Shown here piece after piece: positions 7,943 through 17,016 of a stretch of DNA of 64,000 bases. The position numbers were made by a program, and so were the translations under genes. Origin of the DNA: an uncultured Sphingomonas sp. (GTDB taxonomy: Bacteria; Pseudomonadota; Alphaproteobacteria; Sphingomonadales; Sphingomonadaceae); the NCBI RefSeq assembly GCF_913776855.1, contig NZ_CAJYQD010000034.1:157363-221362 (forward strand), given 5' to 3'. The notes beneath the pieces are model-generated. The model did not search any database. It saw only the letters and a list, made by a program, of their open reading frames with translations, and was not told the origin of the DNA. The first letter of the stretch is position 1; every line of letters starts with the position of its first letter.

Positions 7943-8278
7943 TTACCGTCCCCGCCGCACCGGCACCCTGAAGTCGGCGGGTTTGCCAGCTACCCAGCGC
8001 ACAAATCTGGCCACCGCCGGTACGGCGCGCAGCACGTCCAGGTCGGCGAGCGGGCCGGCGAGTTCGGCGTTGGTGGCGCTGGCGTGGATGGTGCGGTGGC
8101 AGATGGGATGGACCGGAACGGTTTCGCGCCCGCCTTCGCTCTTGGGCACACGGTGGTGCCATTCGACCTGGCTGCCGATAGGCCGGTCGCATAGTGCGCA
8201 AGCGAGCGGCGCTTCGGCGCGGGCGGCAAGTGCCTCAGCCGCCGCCAGTCCTGCCTTGCGCTTCACTCGTCCTGCCAT
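7943..8278 (-). CDS. HNH endonuclease-like protein
   Basis: A 111-residue protein with an HNH/zinc-finger nuclease signature: Cys27-x2-Cys30, then EWHHRVPKSEGG with His41-His42, and PICHRTIH with Cys60, His61 and His65. The two C-x2-C/C-H pairs would hold structural zinc and the HH motif would provide the catalytic metal site. The frame is open further upstream, but the residues beyond MAGRVKRKAG look non-conserved; the ATG used lacks a strong ribosome-binding site, so the start is uncertain. Such solitary HNH proteins are common and may act in restriction or DNA repair; no partner methylase is present. Confidence 0.75.
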   Translation of the reverse strand: MAGRVKRKAGLAAAEALAARAEAPLACALCDRPIGSQVEWHHRVPKSEGGRETVPVHPICHRTIHASATNAELAGPLADLDVLRAVPAVARFVRWVAGKPADFRVPVRRGR

Positions 8279-8415
8279 GGGCGAAAAGATCGGAAGCAGC
8301 GCGGCAATTGACAAGAGTCTTGAACGCTCCGGCACAAGGTTAACCGCAGATGAAGGAACCGCCGTCGCCAGACGGGGGTTATAGCGCGGCAAGTTCAGGC
8401 AAAGGGAGAACCCCC

Positions 8416-8727
8416 ATGCACCGCAAACTATTGCTGATCGCCGCCACCGTTACTGCGACCGTCGCAACGCCGGCGCTGGCCAAGGACCGCCGCACGGTCC
8501 CGGTCTATTCGGACTATAATCCCTATTATCTGGATTATAAGACCGACATCTCGGAGGCGAAGCGCGAGCTGCGCAAGGACCTGGCCCGCGCCGACGATGC
8601 CGCCAGCCGCGAGGATGCGTGGGCGGAATATCGTCGCGAAGTGGCCGATGCGCGCCACGATTTCCGCAAGGAAATGGCCGAGCGCGGCATGATCGTCCGC
8701 AACGGGCGGGTGACGGTCGAAGAATAA
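8416..8727 (+). CDS. small exported charged protein
   Basis: A 103-residue protein with a clear Sec signal (MHRKLLLIAATVTATVATPALA, cleavage after ALA). The mature part begins with a Tyr-rich stretch (YSDYNPYYLDYK) and continues as a highly charged helix (SEAKRELRKDLARADDA...EYRREVADARHDFRKEMAERG). This is typical of periplasmic helical proteins of unknown function. A GGGAGAA lies just before the ATG, and an intrinsic terminator follows the stop. No family is recognised. Confidence 0.7.
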   Translation: MHRKLLLIAATVTATVATPALAKDRRTVPVYSDYNPYYLDYKTDISEAKRELRKDLARADDAASREDAWAEYRREVADARHDFRKEMAERGMIVRNGRVTVEE

Positions 8728-8750
8728 CCGCGGCACAGCGGTCCTACGGG

Positions 8751-8785
8751 AAAAGGCCGTCGGGTTCGCGCCCGGCGGCCTTTTC
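8751..8785 (+). terminator. intrinsic terminator, probably bidirectional
   Basis: AAAAGGCCGTCGGG, a six-base loop, then CCCGGCGGCCTTTT forms a strong stem ending in a T run on the plus strand and in a matching T run on the minus strand. It sits between the converging genes at 8416 and 8784. Confidence 0.75.
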
Positions 8786-9371
8786 AGTAGATGGCGTCGA
8801 ATCTCCAGCCGGTCAGGCGCAGCATCGCCATGCCGGTGGCCCGCACGGCCCCATGCTCGGGACTCCAGCGAACGGTCAGGCGATAACGGTGTCCGATGGA
8901 CCGTTCCACCAGCCACTGCGCGCCGTCCAACCCGCCGCCGCCGCATTCGGCCGGCGTGATGGCAAGCGGGTTCGCTGCGATCAATCGTCGCCGCAGATCG
9001 CTCGCTTCGGCGGACGTCAGCGGTCGGTCGACACGATCGGCGATGGCGCCCGGTTCATACCCACCCTGCCCGGTCAGCCGTACCGCCAGCAGGCGCGGCG
9101 CGCGACCGGCCAATCCCTCAACACGGACGATAACCGGCGCGTCGAAACTGGGAAGCCAAGTGAAACGCAGTGAGTCCGCACTGCCGCGAACTGCCATCGC
9201 GTACAGCGATGGTTCCGCAGCCGCGCGCAGATGCTTGCCATACCAGTCGCGCTCGAACGCAGTCACGACCGGGATCGCCTTTCCCCTGCCGAAACAATGT
9301 ATCTGCGGATCGACATATCGGGGCGGGAAATAGAGCGGCTGCGCGACAAGCAACATGGTGGAAAACAACAT
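8784..9371 (-). CDS. hypothetical protein, possibly exported
   Basis: A 195-residue protein I do not recognise. The N-terminus MLFSTMLLVAQPLYFPPRY is hydrophobic but weak as a signal peptide. A later portion holds alternating short strands (DSLRFTWLPSFDAPVIVRVEGLAG) and a Cys/Gly-rich turn (PAECGGGGLDGAQWLVERS), which may point to a beta-rich exported fold. The frame extends upstream of the chosen ATG, but a GGGAC element just before it favours this start. Codon use is that of the surrounding genes. It may be transcribed after the outer-membrane protein gene, although hairpins lie between them. Confidence 0.55.
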   Translation of the reverse strand: MLFSTMLLVAQPLYFPPRYVDPQIHCFGRGKAIPVVTAFERDWYGKHLRAAAEPSLYAMAVRGSADSLRFTWLPSFDAPVIVRVEGLAGRAPRLLAVRLTGQGGYEPGAIADRVDRPLTSAEASDLRRRLIAANPLAITPAECGGGGLDGAQWLVERSIGHRYRLTVRWSPEHGAVRATGMAMLRLTGWRFDAIY

Positions 9372-9418
9372 CGGCTGTCCCGATCCATCAGACCTGCGAA
9401 AGCGGGAACGCTGCCAAA

Positions 9419-9452
9419 CAAAAGGCCCCGGACGCAAGCGCCCGGAGCCTTT
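9419..9452 (-). terminator. terminator of the outer-membrane protein gene
   Basis: On the minus strand, GGCTCCGGGCGCTTGCG then TCCGGGGCC forms a stable stem followed by TTTTGTTTGG. A second inverted repeat (GCGGGTCC / GGACCCGC) lies between it and the stop of the upstream gene. Confidence 0.7.
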
Positions 9453-9515
9453 CGCGATACGCAATTACCGGGGCGGGTCCCGATACGCCGGACCCGCCCG
9501 AAACTGGCACGATGC

Positions 9516-10142
9516 TTAGAAGTGGGTCGTCAGACCCAGCATCGGGCGGAAGCTGTGCGCCGAACCGAAGGTCGACACTTCACCGCGCAGGCGGACGCCC
9601 GAGTTGCCGGTGATGCCGCCCAGACCGATGTCCTTCGGGCCGACTTCGAAACCGGCGCCGTAGGTCATTTCGTGATAGTCGCGGCTGTCATTTCCGAACC
9701 GGTCGAAATTGACCCAGCGATAGCCGACCTTGCCGTAGATCAGGCCCGAGTCACCCGCGCGGACGCCGAAGCGGCCGGCTGCGCCGTAATCCCAATCGAT
9801 GTCGCCCGACACGCCCTTCGATACGCTGCCTTCGGCGCCGACGAACACGGGGCCCAGCGGCACGTTGAAGCCGACGATGCCTTCGACCAGAGCGCCGTTC
9901 AGCTTGTCGTTACGCGGAACCAGCGGGATACCAGCCTTGGTGCGTTCGGAATCGAACTGCTCCCAGCCGCCCATCACGGCGACATAGGGCTCGAAGCCGA
10001 AGCCGCGCGTGCCATCGGGCGCGCTCACGGCGGGGGCGGGTTCGGTCGTCGGGGCGTCCTGCACCACGGTGGCGTCCTGCGCAAAGGCGGGCGCGGCCGT
10101 GAAGGCAACGGCGGCGGCGGCGACGGTCAAAAGCTTACGCAT
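9516..10142 (-). CDS. outer-membrane beta-barrel protein (opacity/OmpA-like)
   Basis: A 208-residue protein with a signal peptide (MRKLLTVAAAAVAFTAAPAFA, cut before QDA), an Ala/Pro/Thr linker, then a series of amphipathic strands (FEPYVAVMGGWEQF, GIVGFNVPLGPVFVGAEGSV, AGRFGVRAG, YGKVGYRWV, MTYGAGFEVG) ending in LGLTTHF with the C-terminal Phe expected of barrels folded by the Bam complex. It fits the eight-stranded opacity-porin-like family. The ATG chosen has GAGG six bases upstream; an ATG four codons earlier lacks one. Its gene is divergent from the NADH dehydrogenase gene. Confidence 0.8.
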   Translation of the reverse strand: MRKLLTVAAAAVAFTAAPAFAQDATVVQDAPTTEPAPAVSAPDGTRGFGFEPYVAVMGGWEQFDSERTKAGIPLVPRNDKLNGALVEGIVGFNVPLGPVFVGAEGSVSKGVSGDIDWDYGAAGRFGVRAGDSGLIYGKVGYRWVNFDRFGNDSRDYHEMTYGAGFEVGPKDIGLGGITGNSGVRLRGEVSTFGSAHSFRPMLGLTTHF

Positions 10143-10448
10143 ACAAAACCTCATCAGCGTTTACGGTCCCGGCGTCGAACGCGCGCCGGTTTGTCCGTGG
10201 CCCCTCTGAACCCAAAAACGCGGGAGTTGTTGCATCGCATTGCAGCATGAACGTCATCAAATCGGATACTGTTGCTTCCGGGCAACGGTATCTGTCACCT
10301 ACATGAACGAACCGTGGCGTTGCCGCCCGGACCATGGTGACAATGTGGCAACGACCGCGCCACGACGGGGCAGCAGGCGCGCAACGATCGTTGCCGCGAA
10401 GGGTTGGAAGGGAACGATCACCGACCCGAATCGGAGGGCGAGCAGCAC
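10143..10448. other. divergent promoter region, no gene seen
   Basis: About 306 bases separate the outer-membrane protein gene from the divergent dehydrogenase gene. I see no coding frame with good codon use, no RNA gene and no clear operator. It presumably holds both promoters. Confidence 0.5.
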
Positions 10449-11756
10449 ATGCGACCACGGATCATCATCGTCGGCGCCGGCTTTGGCGGCATCGCCGCAG
10501 CGCAGGCGCTGCGCCGGACCGAGGCCGAGATCACGCTGATCGACCGGACCAACCACCATCTGTTCCAGCCATTGCTGTATCAGGTTGCAGGCGCCGCGTT
10601 GTCGCCCGCCGACATCGCCACGGCCAATCGTGCGCTGCTGCGCCGCAATAAGAATATCCGGATATTGATGGCCGAGGTGGACGGCATCGATACCGAACGG
10701 CGCGACGTGTGCCTGACCGACGGCCGGCGTCTGCCGTTCGATCACCTGATCCTGGCGACCGGCGCGGCGTACAGCTTCTTCGGCAACGATGCGTGGCGCA
10801 ACCATGCCTATGTGCTGAAATCGATCGACGATGCGCTGGCGATCCGGGCGGCGTTACTGGGCGCGTTCGAGCGGGCCGAACAGTGCGACGATCCGGCGGA
10901 GCGGCAGCGGCTGCTGACCTTTGCCGTGGTCGGCGGCGGACCGACCGGGGTCGAGCTGGCCGGCACCATCGCCGAACTCGCCCGCACGACGCTGGCACGC
11001 GACTTCACCGCGGTCGACCCGCGCCGGGCGAGGGTGGTGTTGTGCGAGATGGGCGACCGCATCCTGAATGCATTCGATCCACCCCTGTCACAGGCCGCGC
11101 GCACGATGCTGGAATCGCTGGGCGTCGAGGTTCGGACCGGGGAAAAGGTCCGCGAAATCGATGCGCGCGGGCTGACGGTCGGGGACCAGCGGATCGATGC
11201 CGCCGCAGTGCTATGGGCGGCAGGAACCGAGGCGCGGCCGGTCGCCACCTGGCTGTCGGCCGACGCGGCGCGGAACGGCGCGGTGCGGGTCGCGCCCGAT
11301 TGCTCGGTGCCCGGCCATCCGGACATCTTCGCGATCGGCGACGTGGCGAGTTTCGACGACGGCGACGGTCCCTTGCCCGGCCTGGCCCCGGTCGCCAAAC
11401 AGCAGGGACGCTTCGTCGGCCGGTTGCTGGCGGCGCGGATCGCGGGAAAGCCCGCGCCCGACCGGTTCCGCTATCGCGACTATGGCACGATGGCGGTCAT
11501 CGGCCGGTCGCGCGCGGTGGCGGAGATCGGCGGGTTCAAGCTGAAGGGCCTTGTCGCGTGGCTCGCCTGGTCGCTGGTCCACCTGATGCTGCTGGTCGAT
11601 TTCCGCAGCCGGGTGTCGGTGTACGTCCATTGGGCCTGGTCGTGGTTCACCTATGGCCGCGGCGCCCGGTTGCTGACCGGCTATGCGCCCGGACCGGGGG
11701 AGAAGCCGCGCGCGGCGGTGTTGCCGGACATCGAGGCGGAAGTTGCGGCGGAGTAG
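10449..11756 (+). CDS. ndh: type II NADH dehydrogenase-like FAD oxidoreductase
   Basis: A 435-residue flavoprotein with two Rossmann dinucleotide sites: IIIVGAGFGGIAAAQAL at the N-terminus for FAD, and VVGGGPTGVELAGTIAEL near residue 160 for NAD(P)H. The late motif HPDIFAIGDVA is the second FAD-contacting segment of this superfamily. The C-terminal helix-rich stretch (KGLVAWLAWSLVHLMLLVDFRSR) is the usual membrane-anchoring region of NDH-2 enzymes, which pass electrons from NADH to quinone without pumping protons. A GGAGG lies 11 bases before the ATG. The family is well supported; physiological electron donor and acceptor are inferred. Confidence 0.88.
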   Translation: MRPRIIIVGAGFGGIAAAQALRRTEAEITLIDRTNHHLFQPLLYQVAGAALSPADIATANRALLRRNKNIRILMAEVDGIDTERRDVCLTDGRRLPFDHLILATGAAYSFFGNDAWRNHAYVLKSIDDALAIRAALLGAFERAEQCDDPAERQRLLTFAVVGGGPTGVELAGTIAELARTTLARDFTAVDPRRARVVLCEMGDRILNAFDPPLSQAARTMLESLGVEVRTGEKVREIDARGLTVGDQRIDAAAVLWAAGTEARPVATWLSADAARNGAVRVAPDCSVPGHPDIFAIGDVASFDDGDGPLPGLAPVAKQQGRFVGRLLAARIAGKPAPDRFRYRDYGTMAVIGRSRAVAEIGGFKLKGLVAWLAWSLVHLMLLVDFRSRVSVYVHWAWSWFTYGRGARLLTGYAPGPGEKPRAAVLPDIEAEVAAE

Positions 11757-11838
11757 GTTTCATCGCCCCTGCTCCAGTCACGCCGGATCACGTCCGGGGT
11801 GACGCCGATGATACGGTAGGAATCAACCTCGTATGACC

Positions 11839-11920
11839 CGTACCCCGGCGCAGGCGGGGGTCCAGGGCCATGCGCGTTGCGTTCGATTACCCTGGATCGC
11901 CGCCTGCGCGGGGATACGCC
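11839..11920. repeat. REP-pair intergenic palindrome
   Basis: TACCCCGGCGCAGGCGGGGG and CCGCCTGCGCGGGGATACG face each other about 45 bases apart, the inner flanks starting with TCCAGGG and CCTGGA. It is the same family as the elements at 49977 and 59971. Confidence 0.8.
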
Positions 11921-11934
11921 CCTTCCGAAAGCAG

Positions 11935-11968
11935 AACGGCCCGCCCGCATACCTGCGGACGGGCCGTT
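11935..11968 (-). terminator. strong hairpin after the small protein gene
   Basis: AACGGCCCGCCCGCA and TGCGGACGGGCCGTT form a near-perfect 15-base-pair stem with a short loop, 20 bases after the stop of the minus-strand gene at 11988. The T run after it is weak (CTGCTTTC). Confidence 0.65.
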
Positions 11969-11987
11969 CCGTTCACGTCATCGCAGG

Positions 11988-12290
11988 TCAGCCGATCCGG
12001 TTGCCCGCCATCGGGAAGCTGCCGAACGCACCTGCCCCGACCGTGCCGGAGATGGTATCGCCCTCGACCGTGGCTTCGCAGTCGAGCGTCATCGGCATCG
12101 GCACGACGATCGCGACCTTCCACGACAGCTTGTCGCCATCGACCTTGCCGTCGGTGATCTCGGTCGATCCCATCGCCCCGGAATAGGTCCCGGTGAAGGT
12201 CGTGCCGTCGCTCTTGACGTTCAGCGTCGCCTGCTGGTCGCCCATCGGCGACTTGGTGATCGTGTTCCAGCTGCCATCGACATTCGCCAT
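11988..12290 (-). CDS. conserved small protein of unknown function
   Basis: A 100-residue protein with no signal peptide. It has repeated short strands and Gly turns (GDQQATLNVKSDGTTFTGTYSGAMG, ITDGKVDGDKLSWKVAI, CEATVEGDTISGTVGAGAFG), suggesting a small beta-barrel or lipocalin-like fold. I believe similar proteins are common in sphingomonads, but none has a known function to my knowledge. It starts 11 bases after the stop of the large M16 peptidase gene and is probably co-transcribed with it. The AGGAGAGCGAAC before the ATG gives a good ribosome-binding site. Confidence 0.75.
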   Translation of the reverse strand: MANVDGSWNTITKSPMGDQQATLNVKSDGTTFTGTYSGAMGSTEITDGKVDGDKLSWKVAIVVPMPMTLDCEATVEGDTISGTVGAGAFGSFPMAGNRIG

Positions 12291-12301
12291 GTTCGCTCTC
12301 C

Positions 12302-15145
12302 TTACTTCGCCGCGACCGGGGCGGACGGCGGCGCTGCCGACACCACCTCCACCGGCAGGCCCAGCCCGTCAAGCTGCGGGCGGACGACCTTCGCATCGCC
12401 GACCACCACATAGACGAAGCGATTGGGGTCGATCGCCGCGCGTGCCGCAGCGTCAAGCTGGGCCGTGGTCAGCGCACGATATTTTTGCGGCAGGGTCGCC
12501 TGATAATCGTCCGGACGGCCGAGGAAGTCGTTGTTCCGCATCGCCGCCAGCACCGCGCCGGACGTTTCATAGGTCCCGGCCAGCTGCCGCGTCTCGCCAT
12601 CGATGGTCCGACGGAATTCGACCGGCGTCACGCCGTTCTTGCCCAGGAAGCCGTCGATCTGTTCGCGCAGCGACGCGATCGCCGGGCCGGTCTTGTCGGC
12701 CTGCACCGGTGCGTTGATGACATAGGGTACCGCGTTCTGCATCAGCTGGAACCCGCCACGCGCGCCGTACGACCAGTGCTTGGCCTCGCGCAGGTCCATG
12801 TTGATGCGGCTGAGGAAGCCCGAACCCAGCACGGTGTTGGCGGTGGTCGCCGCCAGCGTGTCCGACTTCGCCTGGACCGGCGTCGTCTGTCCGGCGACGA
12901 TCAGCGACTGCGGCGAATTGGGCCGGTCGACCAGCACGATCCTGGGGGTGACCGCCGCACGCTGTGCCGGGAAGCTCTTGGTACCCGCAGCCCCGGTCGC
13001 CTGCCAGTTGCCGAGCGAGGCGTTGAGGGCCGCCTGCACCTCCGCCAGCGGGCGGTCGGACACGACGAACACCTTCGCCTTGTCCGGGCGCAGCCACGCG
13101 CCGCGCCATGCCACCAGGTCGTCGCGCTTCATCGCCATCACGGCCGCGGGATCGCCCACGCCCGCCGCCAGCTTCGCGTACGGGCTGTCCTTGCCATAGA
13201 GCAGCGGCGGCAGCGTCATGTCGGCGAGGCCCTGCGGATTGGTCCGCTGCTGTCCGATCTGCGCCAGCACCTGTCCGCGCACCCGCTCCAGTTCGTTCGC
13301 GTCGAACGCCGGGTTGCGCAGCACGTCGGCGAAAAGTTCGGTCGCGCTGGTCAGATTGGCGCTGGGCGCTTCGAACCCGATCGTCGTCTGGTCGGGCGAA
13401 TTGCCGCCCGACATCGTCATGCCCAGCTTTTCCTTGGCCTCCGCCATCGCGATCGAACTGCGGCTGGTCGTGCCTTCGTCGATCAACGCGAGCGTCATGC
13501 CGGCCGTGCCGAGCTTGCCCGCTACATCGGCGGCGGTGCCGGCATCGAACACCATCGACACCTGTGTCACCGGCACGGCGGTCCGCTGAGCATAGACCAG
13601 TTCCATGCCGTTCGACAGGCGGCTGTGCGTGATCTTCGGGAATTGCAGCGCGGCACCGCTGTCGGCGACGCCCGGCATCGCGCCGCGCGTACCCTTGAAC
13701 GGCACTTCGGCGGCAGGGGCGGCCGGCGCGGGCGCAACCGCCTTCGCCTCCTCATAGCCTTCGCGTGCGCCATTCTCGACGATCAGCGTATAGGCCGGGC
13801 GCGACATCCACTTCTGTGCGGCGGCGCGGGCGCGGTCCGGCGTCATCGTCGCCAGCGCGTTCAGCTCCTTCTTATAAAAGCCCGGATCGTTCGAATATAG
13901 CTGCCCCGACGCCAGCGTCACCGCCTTGCCACCGAAGCCGCCCACCGATTCAAGGCCGCCGATGGTGCTGGACACCTGCGTCGTGGCGACGCGGGCGACT
14001 TCGTCGGCGGTCGGGCCGGTGCGCAGATAGTCGGCGATCATCTGGTCCAGCTTGGCCTCGACGACCTTTTCATCGACGCCCGGACGGACGATCGCGCGAA
14101 CGATCAGCATCCCCGCCTGCGACAGCGACTGGACGCCGGCCGACACCTGCACCGCCAGCTTGTCCTTCTTGACCAGTTCATTGTCGAGCCGCGAAGAGGC
14201 GAGGCCGCCGAACGCGCTCATCGCGACGTCGAGCGCCGGCGAATCGGGATCGTTCAGGCCCGGCACCGGCCAGACCTTCATGATCATCGTCGCGGCGACA
14301 TTGTCCTTCATCACCTCGCGCACCGGGGCGGCCAGGGTCGGCACGTCGATCTTGGGCAGGACCGATTCGGGGCCGCGCGCGATCTTGCCGAAATATTTCT
14401 CGACCAGCGGACGCGCTTCCTTTGCATCGATATCGCCGGCCAGCACCAGCACCGCGTTGTTCGGGCCGTAATGGCCGCGGAACCAGTTCTTCACGTCCTC
14501 CAGGCTCGCGGCGTCGAGGTCGGCCATCGAACCGATCACCGAATGGCGATACGGGTGCCCCTGCGGAAAGATGCCCTCGGTCATCTTGTAGCGGACGAGG
14601 CCGTAAGGCTGGTTGTCGCCCTGCCGCTTTTCGTTCTGGACCACGCCGCGCTGTTCATCCAGCACGCCCTGCGTCACCGCGCCGAGCAGATAGCCCATGC
14701 GATCGGATTCGAGGAACAGCGCGCGGTCCAGCGCCGGCTTCGGCACGGTTTCGAAATAATTGGTCCGGTCGTAGCTGGTCGTGCCGTTCAGGTCGGTCGC
14801 CCCGATCGAACGCAGCGGATCGAAGAAATCACCCGGCGCATTTTCCGACCCGTTAAACATCAGATGCTCGAACAGATGCGCAAACCCGGTCTTCCCGGTC
14901 GGTTCATGCTTCGACCCCACGTCGTACCACACCGACACCGCGACGATCGGCGCCTTGCGGTCGGTATGGGTGATGACGGTCAAGCCGTTCGCCAGCGTGA
15001 ATTTTTCGTACGGAATGTTCACCGGCGCGACGAGCGCGGACAGCGGTGCGGCCTTTACCGGCGGCGCGGCACGGGCCGGTGCCTGTGCGGCGGTTCCCGC
15101 CAGCGCGGTTGAGGCAAGCAATATGGCAGCGACAGTACGAAACAT
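12302..15145 (-). CDS. M16 family zinc metallopeptidase, two-domain, exported
   Basis: A 947-residue protein with a signal peptide (MFRTVAAILLASTALAGTAAQA) and two M16 (pitrilysin) halves. The first half carries the inverted zinc motif His90-x2-Glu93-His94 in FAHLFEHLMFNG; a downstream Glu in the VLDEQRGVVQNEKRQ segment is the likely third ligand. The second half, from about residue 500, keeps the fold (MELVYAQRTAVPVTQVSMVFDAG) but has no HxxEH, as usual for these clam-shell proteases. It would degrade peptides in the periplasm. The ATG chosen directly precedes the signal peptide; the longer open frame upstream is not plausible coding sequence. A small protein gene follows 11 bases downstream. 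Confidence 0.92.
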   Translation of the reverse strand: MFRTVAAILLASTALAGTAAQAPARAAPPVKAAPLSALVAPVNIPYEKFTLANGLTVITHTDRKAPIVAVSVWYDVGSKHEPTGKTGFAHLFEHLMFNGSENAPGDFFDPLRSIGATDLNGTTSYDRTNYFETVPKPALDRALFLESDRMGYLLGAVTQGVLDEQRGVVQNEKRQGDNQPYGLVRYKMTEGIFPQGHPYRHSVIGSMADLDAASLEDVKNWFRGHYGPNNAVLVLAGDIDAKEARPLVEKYFGKIARGPESVLPKIDVPTLAAPVREVMKDNVAATMIMKVWPVPGLNDPDSPALDVAMSAFGGLASSRLDNELVKKDKLAVQVSAGVQSLSQAGMLIVRAIVRPGVDEKVVEAKLDQMIADYLRTGPTADEVARVATTQVSSTIGGLESVGGFGGKAVTLASGQLYSNDPGFYKKELNALATMTPDRARAAAQKWMSRPAYTLIVENGAREGYEEAKAVAPAPAAPAAEVPFKGTRGAMPGVADSGAALQFPKITHSRLSNGMELVYAQRTAVPVTQVSMVFDAGTAADVAGKLGTAGMTLALIDEGTTSRSSIAMAEAKEKLGMTMSGGNSPDQTTIGFEAPSANLTSATELFADVLRNPAFDANELERVRGQVLAQIGQQRTNPQGLADMTLPPLLYGKDSPYAKLAAGVGDPAAVMAMKRDDLVAWRGAWLRPDKAKVFVVSDRPLAEVQAALNASLGNWQATGAAGTKSFPAQRAAVTPRIVLVDRPNSPQSLIVAGQTTPVQAKSDTLAATTANTVLGSGFLSRINMDLREAKHWSYGARGGFQLMQNAVPYVINAPVQADKTGPAIASLREQIDGFLGKNGVTPVEFRRTIDGETRQLAGTYETSGAVLAAMRNNDFLGRPDDYQATLPQKYRALTTAQLDAAARAAIDPNRFVYVVVGDAKVVRPQLDGLGLPVEVVSAAPPSAPVAAK

Positions 15146-15256
15146 GGAACCCCACCCATTATCGATAAACGGAATGCAGGTGTATGGCGTGCGCCAACCC
15201 TGCGCAAGCGGCTTCCATTGCCCGAACGGCACCCAAGCCTTGCGATACTGTAACAT

Positions 15257-15484
15257 ATGATGTCCTCGGACCGATCGGGCCGATTGGCGGTTTTCCTGCT
15301 GCCGTTCCTGCTTATGTTGCATCGCGCCATGACGATAGATTTCCAAACGCTCCGCGCGCTCCTTCCCGCTACCGACCGGTTCGACCGCCTGCTGGCGATC
15401 GGTTGGGAGGATGTCGGCGGCATTGTGCTGGCGATGAGCGCCGTCGTGTTCATGACGGCGCTGGGCGCCCTGCGGTCGCGCTAA
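15257..15484 (+). CDS. small membrane protein, unknown
   Basis: A 75-residue protein with an N-terminal hydrophobic segment (LAVFLLPFLLMLH) and a C-terminal one (VGGIVLAMSAVVFMTALGALR). Codon use is like that of its neighbours, but no clear ribosome-binding site precedes the ATG pair, and a start at the later MTIDFQTL is possible. It stands alone between the divergent M16 gene and a lipoprotein gene. I do not recognise a family. Confidence 0.45.
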   Translation: MMSSDRSGRLAVFLLPFLLMLHRAMTIDFQTLRALLPATDRFDRLLAIGWEDVGGIVLAMSAVVFMTALGALRSR

Positions 15485-15559
15485 GCAGCCGCTGCCGCAA
15501 TATTGCCGCGTAGCAACATTTCCTGAGACGGCTTTTCTCTAGGAACAAGGGTTTTGCGT

Positions 15560-16015
15560 ATGATCCGATCGACGGTGGTCCTGATGGCCGGGGCAATGCT
15601 TGCCGCCTGCGGAAATTCCGCCACGTCCGAACCCGATGCGGTCACGAACAACACGGTCGACCTGCGCCATCTGGTGGAGACCGAGGTCGCCGGGACCGGC
15701 ATCGAACGCTATCCGCTGGAGGGGGTCGAGATACCGACGCCATCGGATGCCCAGTCGCGGTACGAGGTACTGCGCCAGCGGCGGACCGCCAGCGGCACGA
15801 TCATCGCGATCCTGCGGCAGCAGCGCGGCGATCGCTTCGTCTATGCCCGCACCGAACTGGATTGCGACCGCAACCTGTTCCACGTCGTGGGCGTGGCCGA
15901 CACGCGGGCGCATGTCGAGACGAACGTGGCGCATGACGGGCCGCTACGGTCGACCAACGGGCTGCCGCTGCGCCAGGAACTGTCGCGCTTCATCTGCGCG
16001 CGGGCGTCCGCCTGA
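15560..16015 (+). CDS. putative lipoprotein, unknown function
   Basis: A 151-residue protein with a lipobox (MLAACG, Cys about residue 17). The mature part begins NSATSEPDAVTNN and contains a segment of alternating strands (SGTIIAILRQQRGDRFVYARTELDCDRNLFHVVGVADT) with two further Cys (ELDCD and RFICAR) that could form a disulfide in the periplasm. AAGGG eight bases before the ATG supports this start. It converges on the flippase-like gene two bases after its stop. No family recognised. Confidence 0.65.
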   Translation: MIRSTVVLMAGAMLAACGNSATSEPDAVTNNTVDLRHLVETEVAGTGIERYPLEGVEIPTPSDAQSRYEVLRQRRTASGTIIAILRQQRGDRFVYARTELDCDRNLFHVVGVADTRAHVETNVAHDGPLRSTNGLPLRQELSRFICARASA

Positions 16016-16017
16016 GG

Positions 16018-17016
16018 CTATTCGCCCGTCGGCGGCACGGCGGGCGTCGCGACCTCTGCCTCGAACGCCGGATCGACATCGGCGACGGGCAGCGTGCCGC
16101 GGCGCCGCTGGAAACTGGTCAGCAGGAAGAACAGCAGGTTCGACCCCTGGGTCAGCGCGCCGCCGGCCAGCAGCAGCCCGGCCATCGCGGCGCGCGGACC
16201 ATCGACGATATGGCTCATCTCCAACGCGGCCGACAGGAACAACAGGTCGCGATTGGGCACGATGGGCAGGCGGCTGATGACCATCTGCACGGTCAGGAAC
16301 GTGACCCACACGCTCCAAGGCTCGGCCGGCAGCACCACCGCCCATTGCGTCGCTTGCAACAGCACGACGATCAGGATGCGCCCGACATGGATGCCCAGCA
16401 CGGCGGCGGCGATCCGCCAGCTGACCGACAATATCTGCTTGCGTAGCCGGAGCAGCAGCGGCGTCAGGAATGCGGCGACCAGCAGTCCGGCGAGCAGCAT
16501 CCCGCCCGCCGAATGCAGCCAGTCGGCAATCCATTTCGCCCGGCCCGTCCCCATGAAGACGACCAGCAGGATCGACGTGATCGCCGCCGACGACAATGCG
16601 GAGAGGATCGCATTGTCCTTGATCGCCAGCAGCAGCGTTCTGGACGCGATGCCAAGCCGCTGGCGCGCCCAGACGAACAGATAGACTTCGCCCGAATAGC
16701 CGACGAACGCCGAATTGAAGACGCGCTTGCGCACGAAGACCGGCAGACTACCGGGCAGCGGCCGGCCGAGCAGCAGGCGGAAGATCCACACCTCCGACAC
16801 CGGCAGCGCCATGAACATCACGACGAACAGGATGTAGAACCACGGTGTGCGCGGCAACGCGGCGGCAACGTTGGTCCAGCCGATCGCCCGGACCTTCAGC
16901 ACCAGCCACAGCAGCACGCCGACGAAGAACAGCGCGCGGAATATCTTCCCCAGACGGGCGGCGGCGGGCGTCTGCGACCAGGCGTGCAGGCGCTGCGCAC
17001 GTTCGGACAGGGTCAA
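16018..17016 (-). CDS. multi-pass membrane protein, LPG-synthase/flippase-like
   Basis: A 332-residue integral membrane protein with about eight hydrophobic helices from residue 20 to 300 and a soluble acidic tail. The stretch FNSAFVGYSGEVYLFVWARQRLG followed by NAILSALSSAAITSILLVVF resembles the GE-containing loop of the lysylphosphatidylglycerol-synthase transmembrane superfamily (UPF0104-like), which includes lipid or polyprenyl-glycan flippase-like proteins. The start is a TTG overlapping the stop of the glycosyltransferase gene upstream (TTGA), so the two are translationally coupled. The coupling suggests it handles a glycolipid made by that enzyme. The family call is moderate. Confidence 0.6.
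   Translation of the reverse strand: MTLSERAQRLHAWSQTPAAARLGKIFRALFFVGVLLWLVLKVRAIGWTNVAAALPRTPWFYILFVVMFMALPVSEVWIFRLLLGRPLPGSLPVFVRKRVFNSAFVGYSGEVYLFVWARQRLGIASRTLLLAIKDNAILSALSSAAITSILLVVFMGTGRAKWIADWLHSAGGMLLAGLLVAAFLTPLLLRLRKQILSVSWRIAAAVLGIHVGRILIVVLLQATQWAVVLPAEPWSVWVTFLTVQMVISRLPIVPNRDLLFLSAALEMSHIVDGPRAAMAGLLLAGGALTQGSNLLFFLLTSFQRRRGTLPVADVDPAFEAEVATPAVPPTGE

Noticed and set aside
7943..8278. Restriction system or mobile intron centred on the HNH gene
   Set aside because: No methylase, specificity subunit, reverse transcriptase or intron structure is present.
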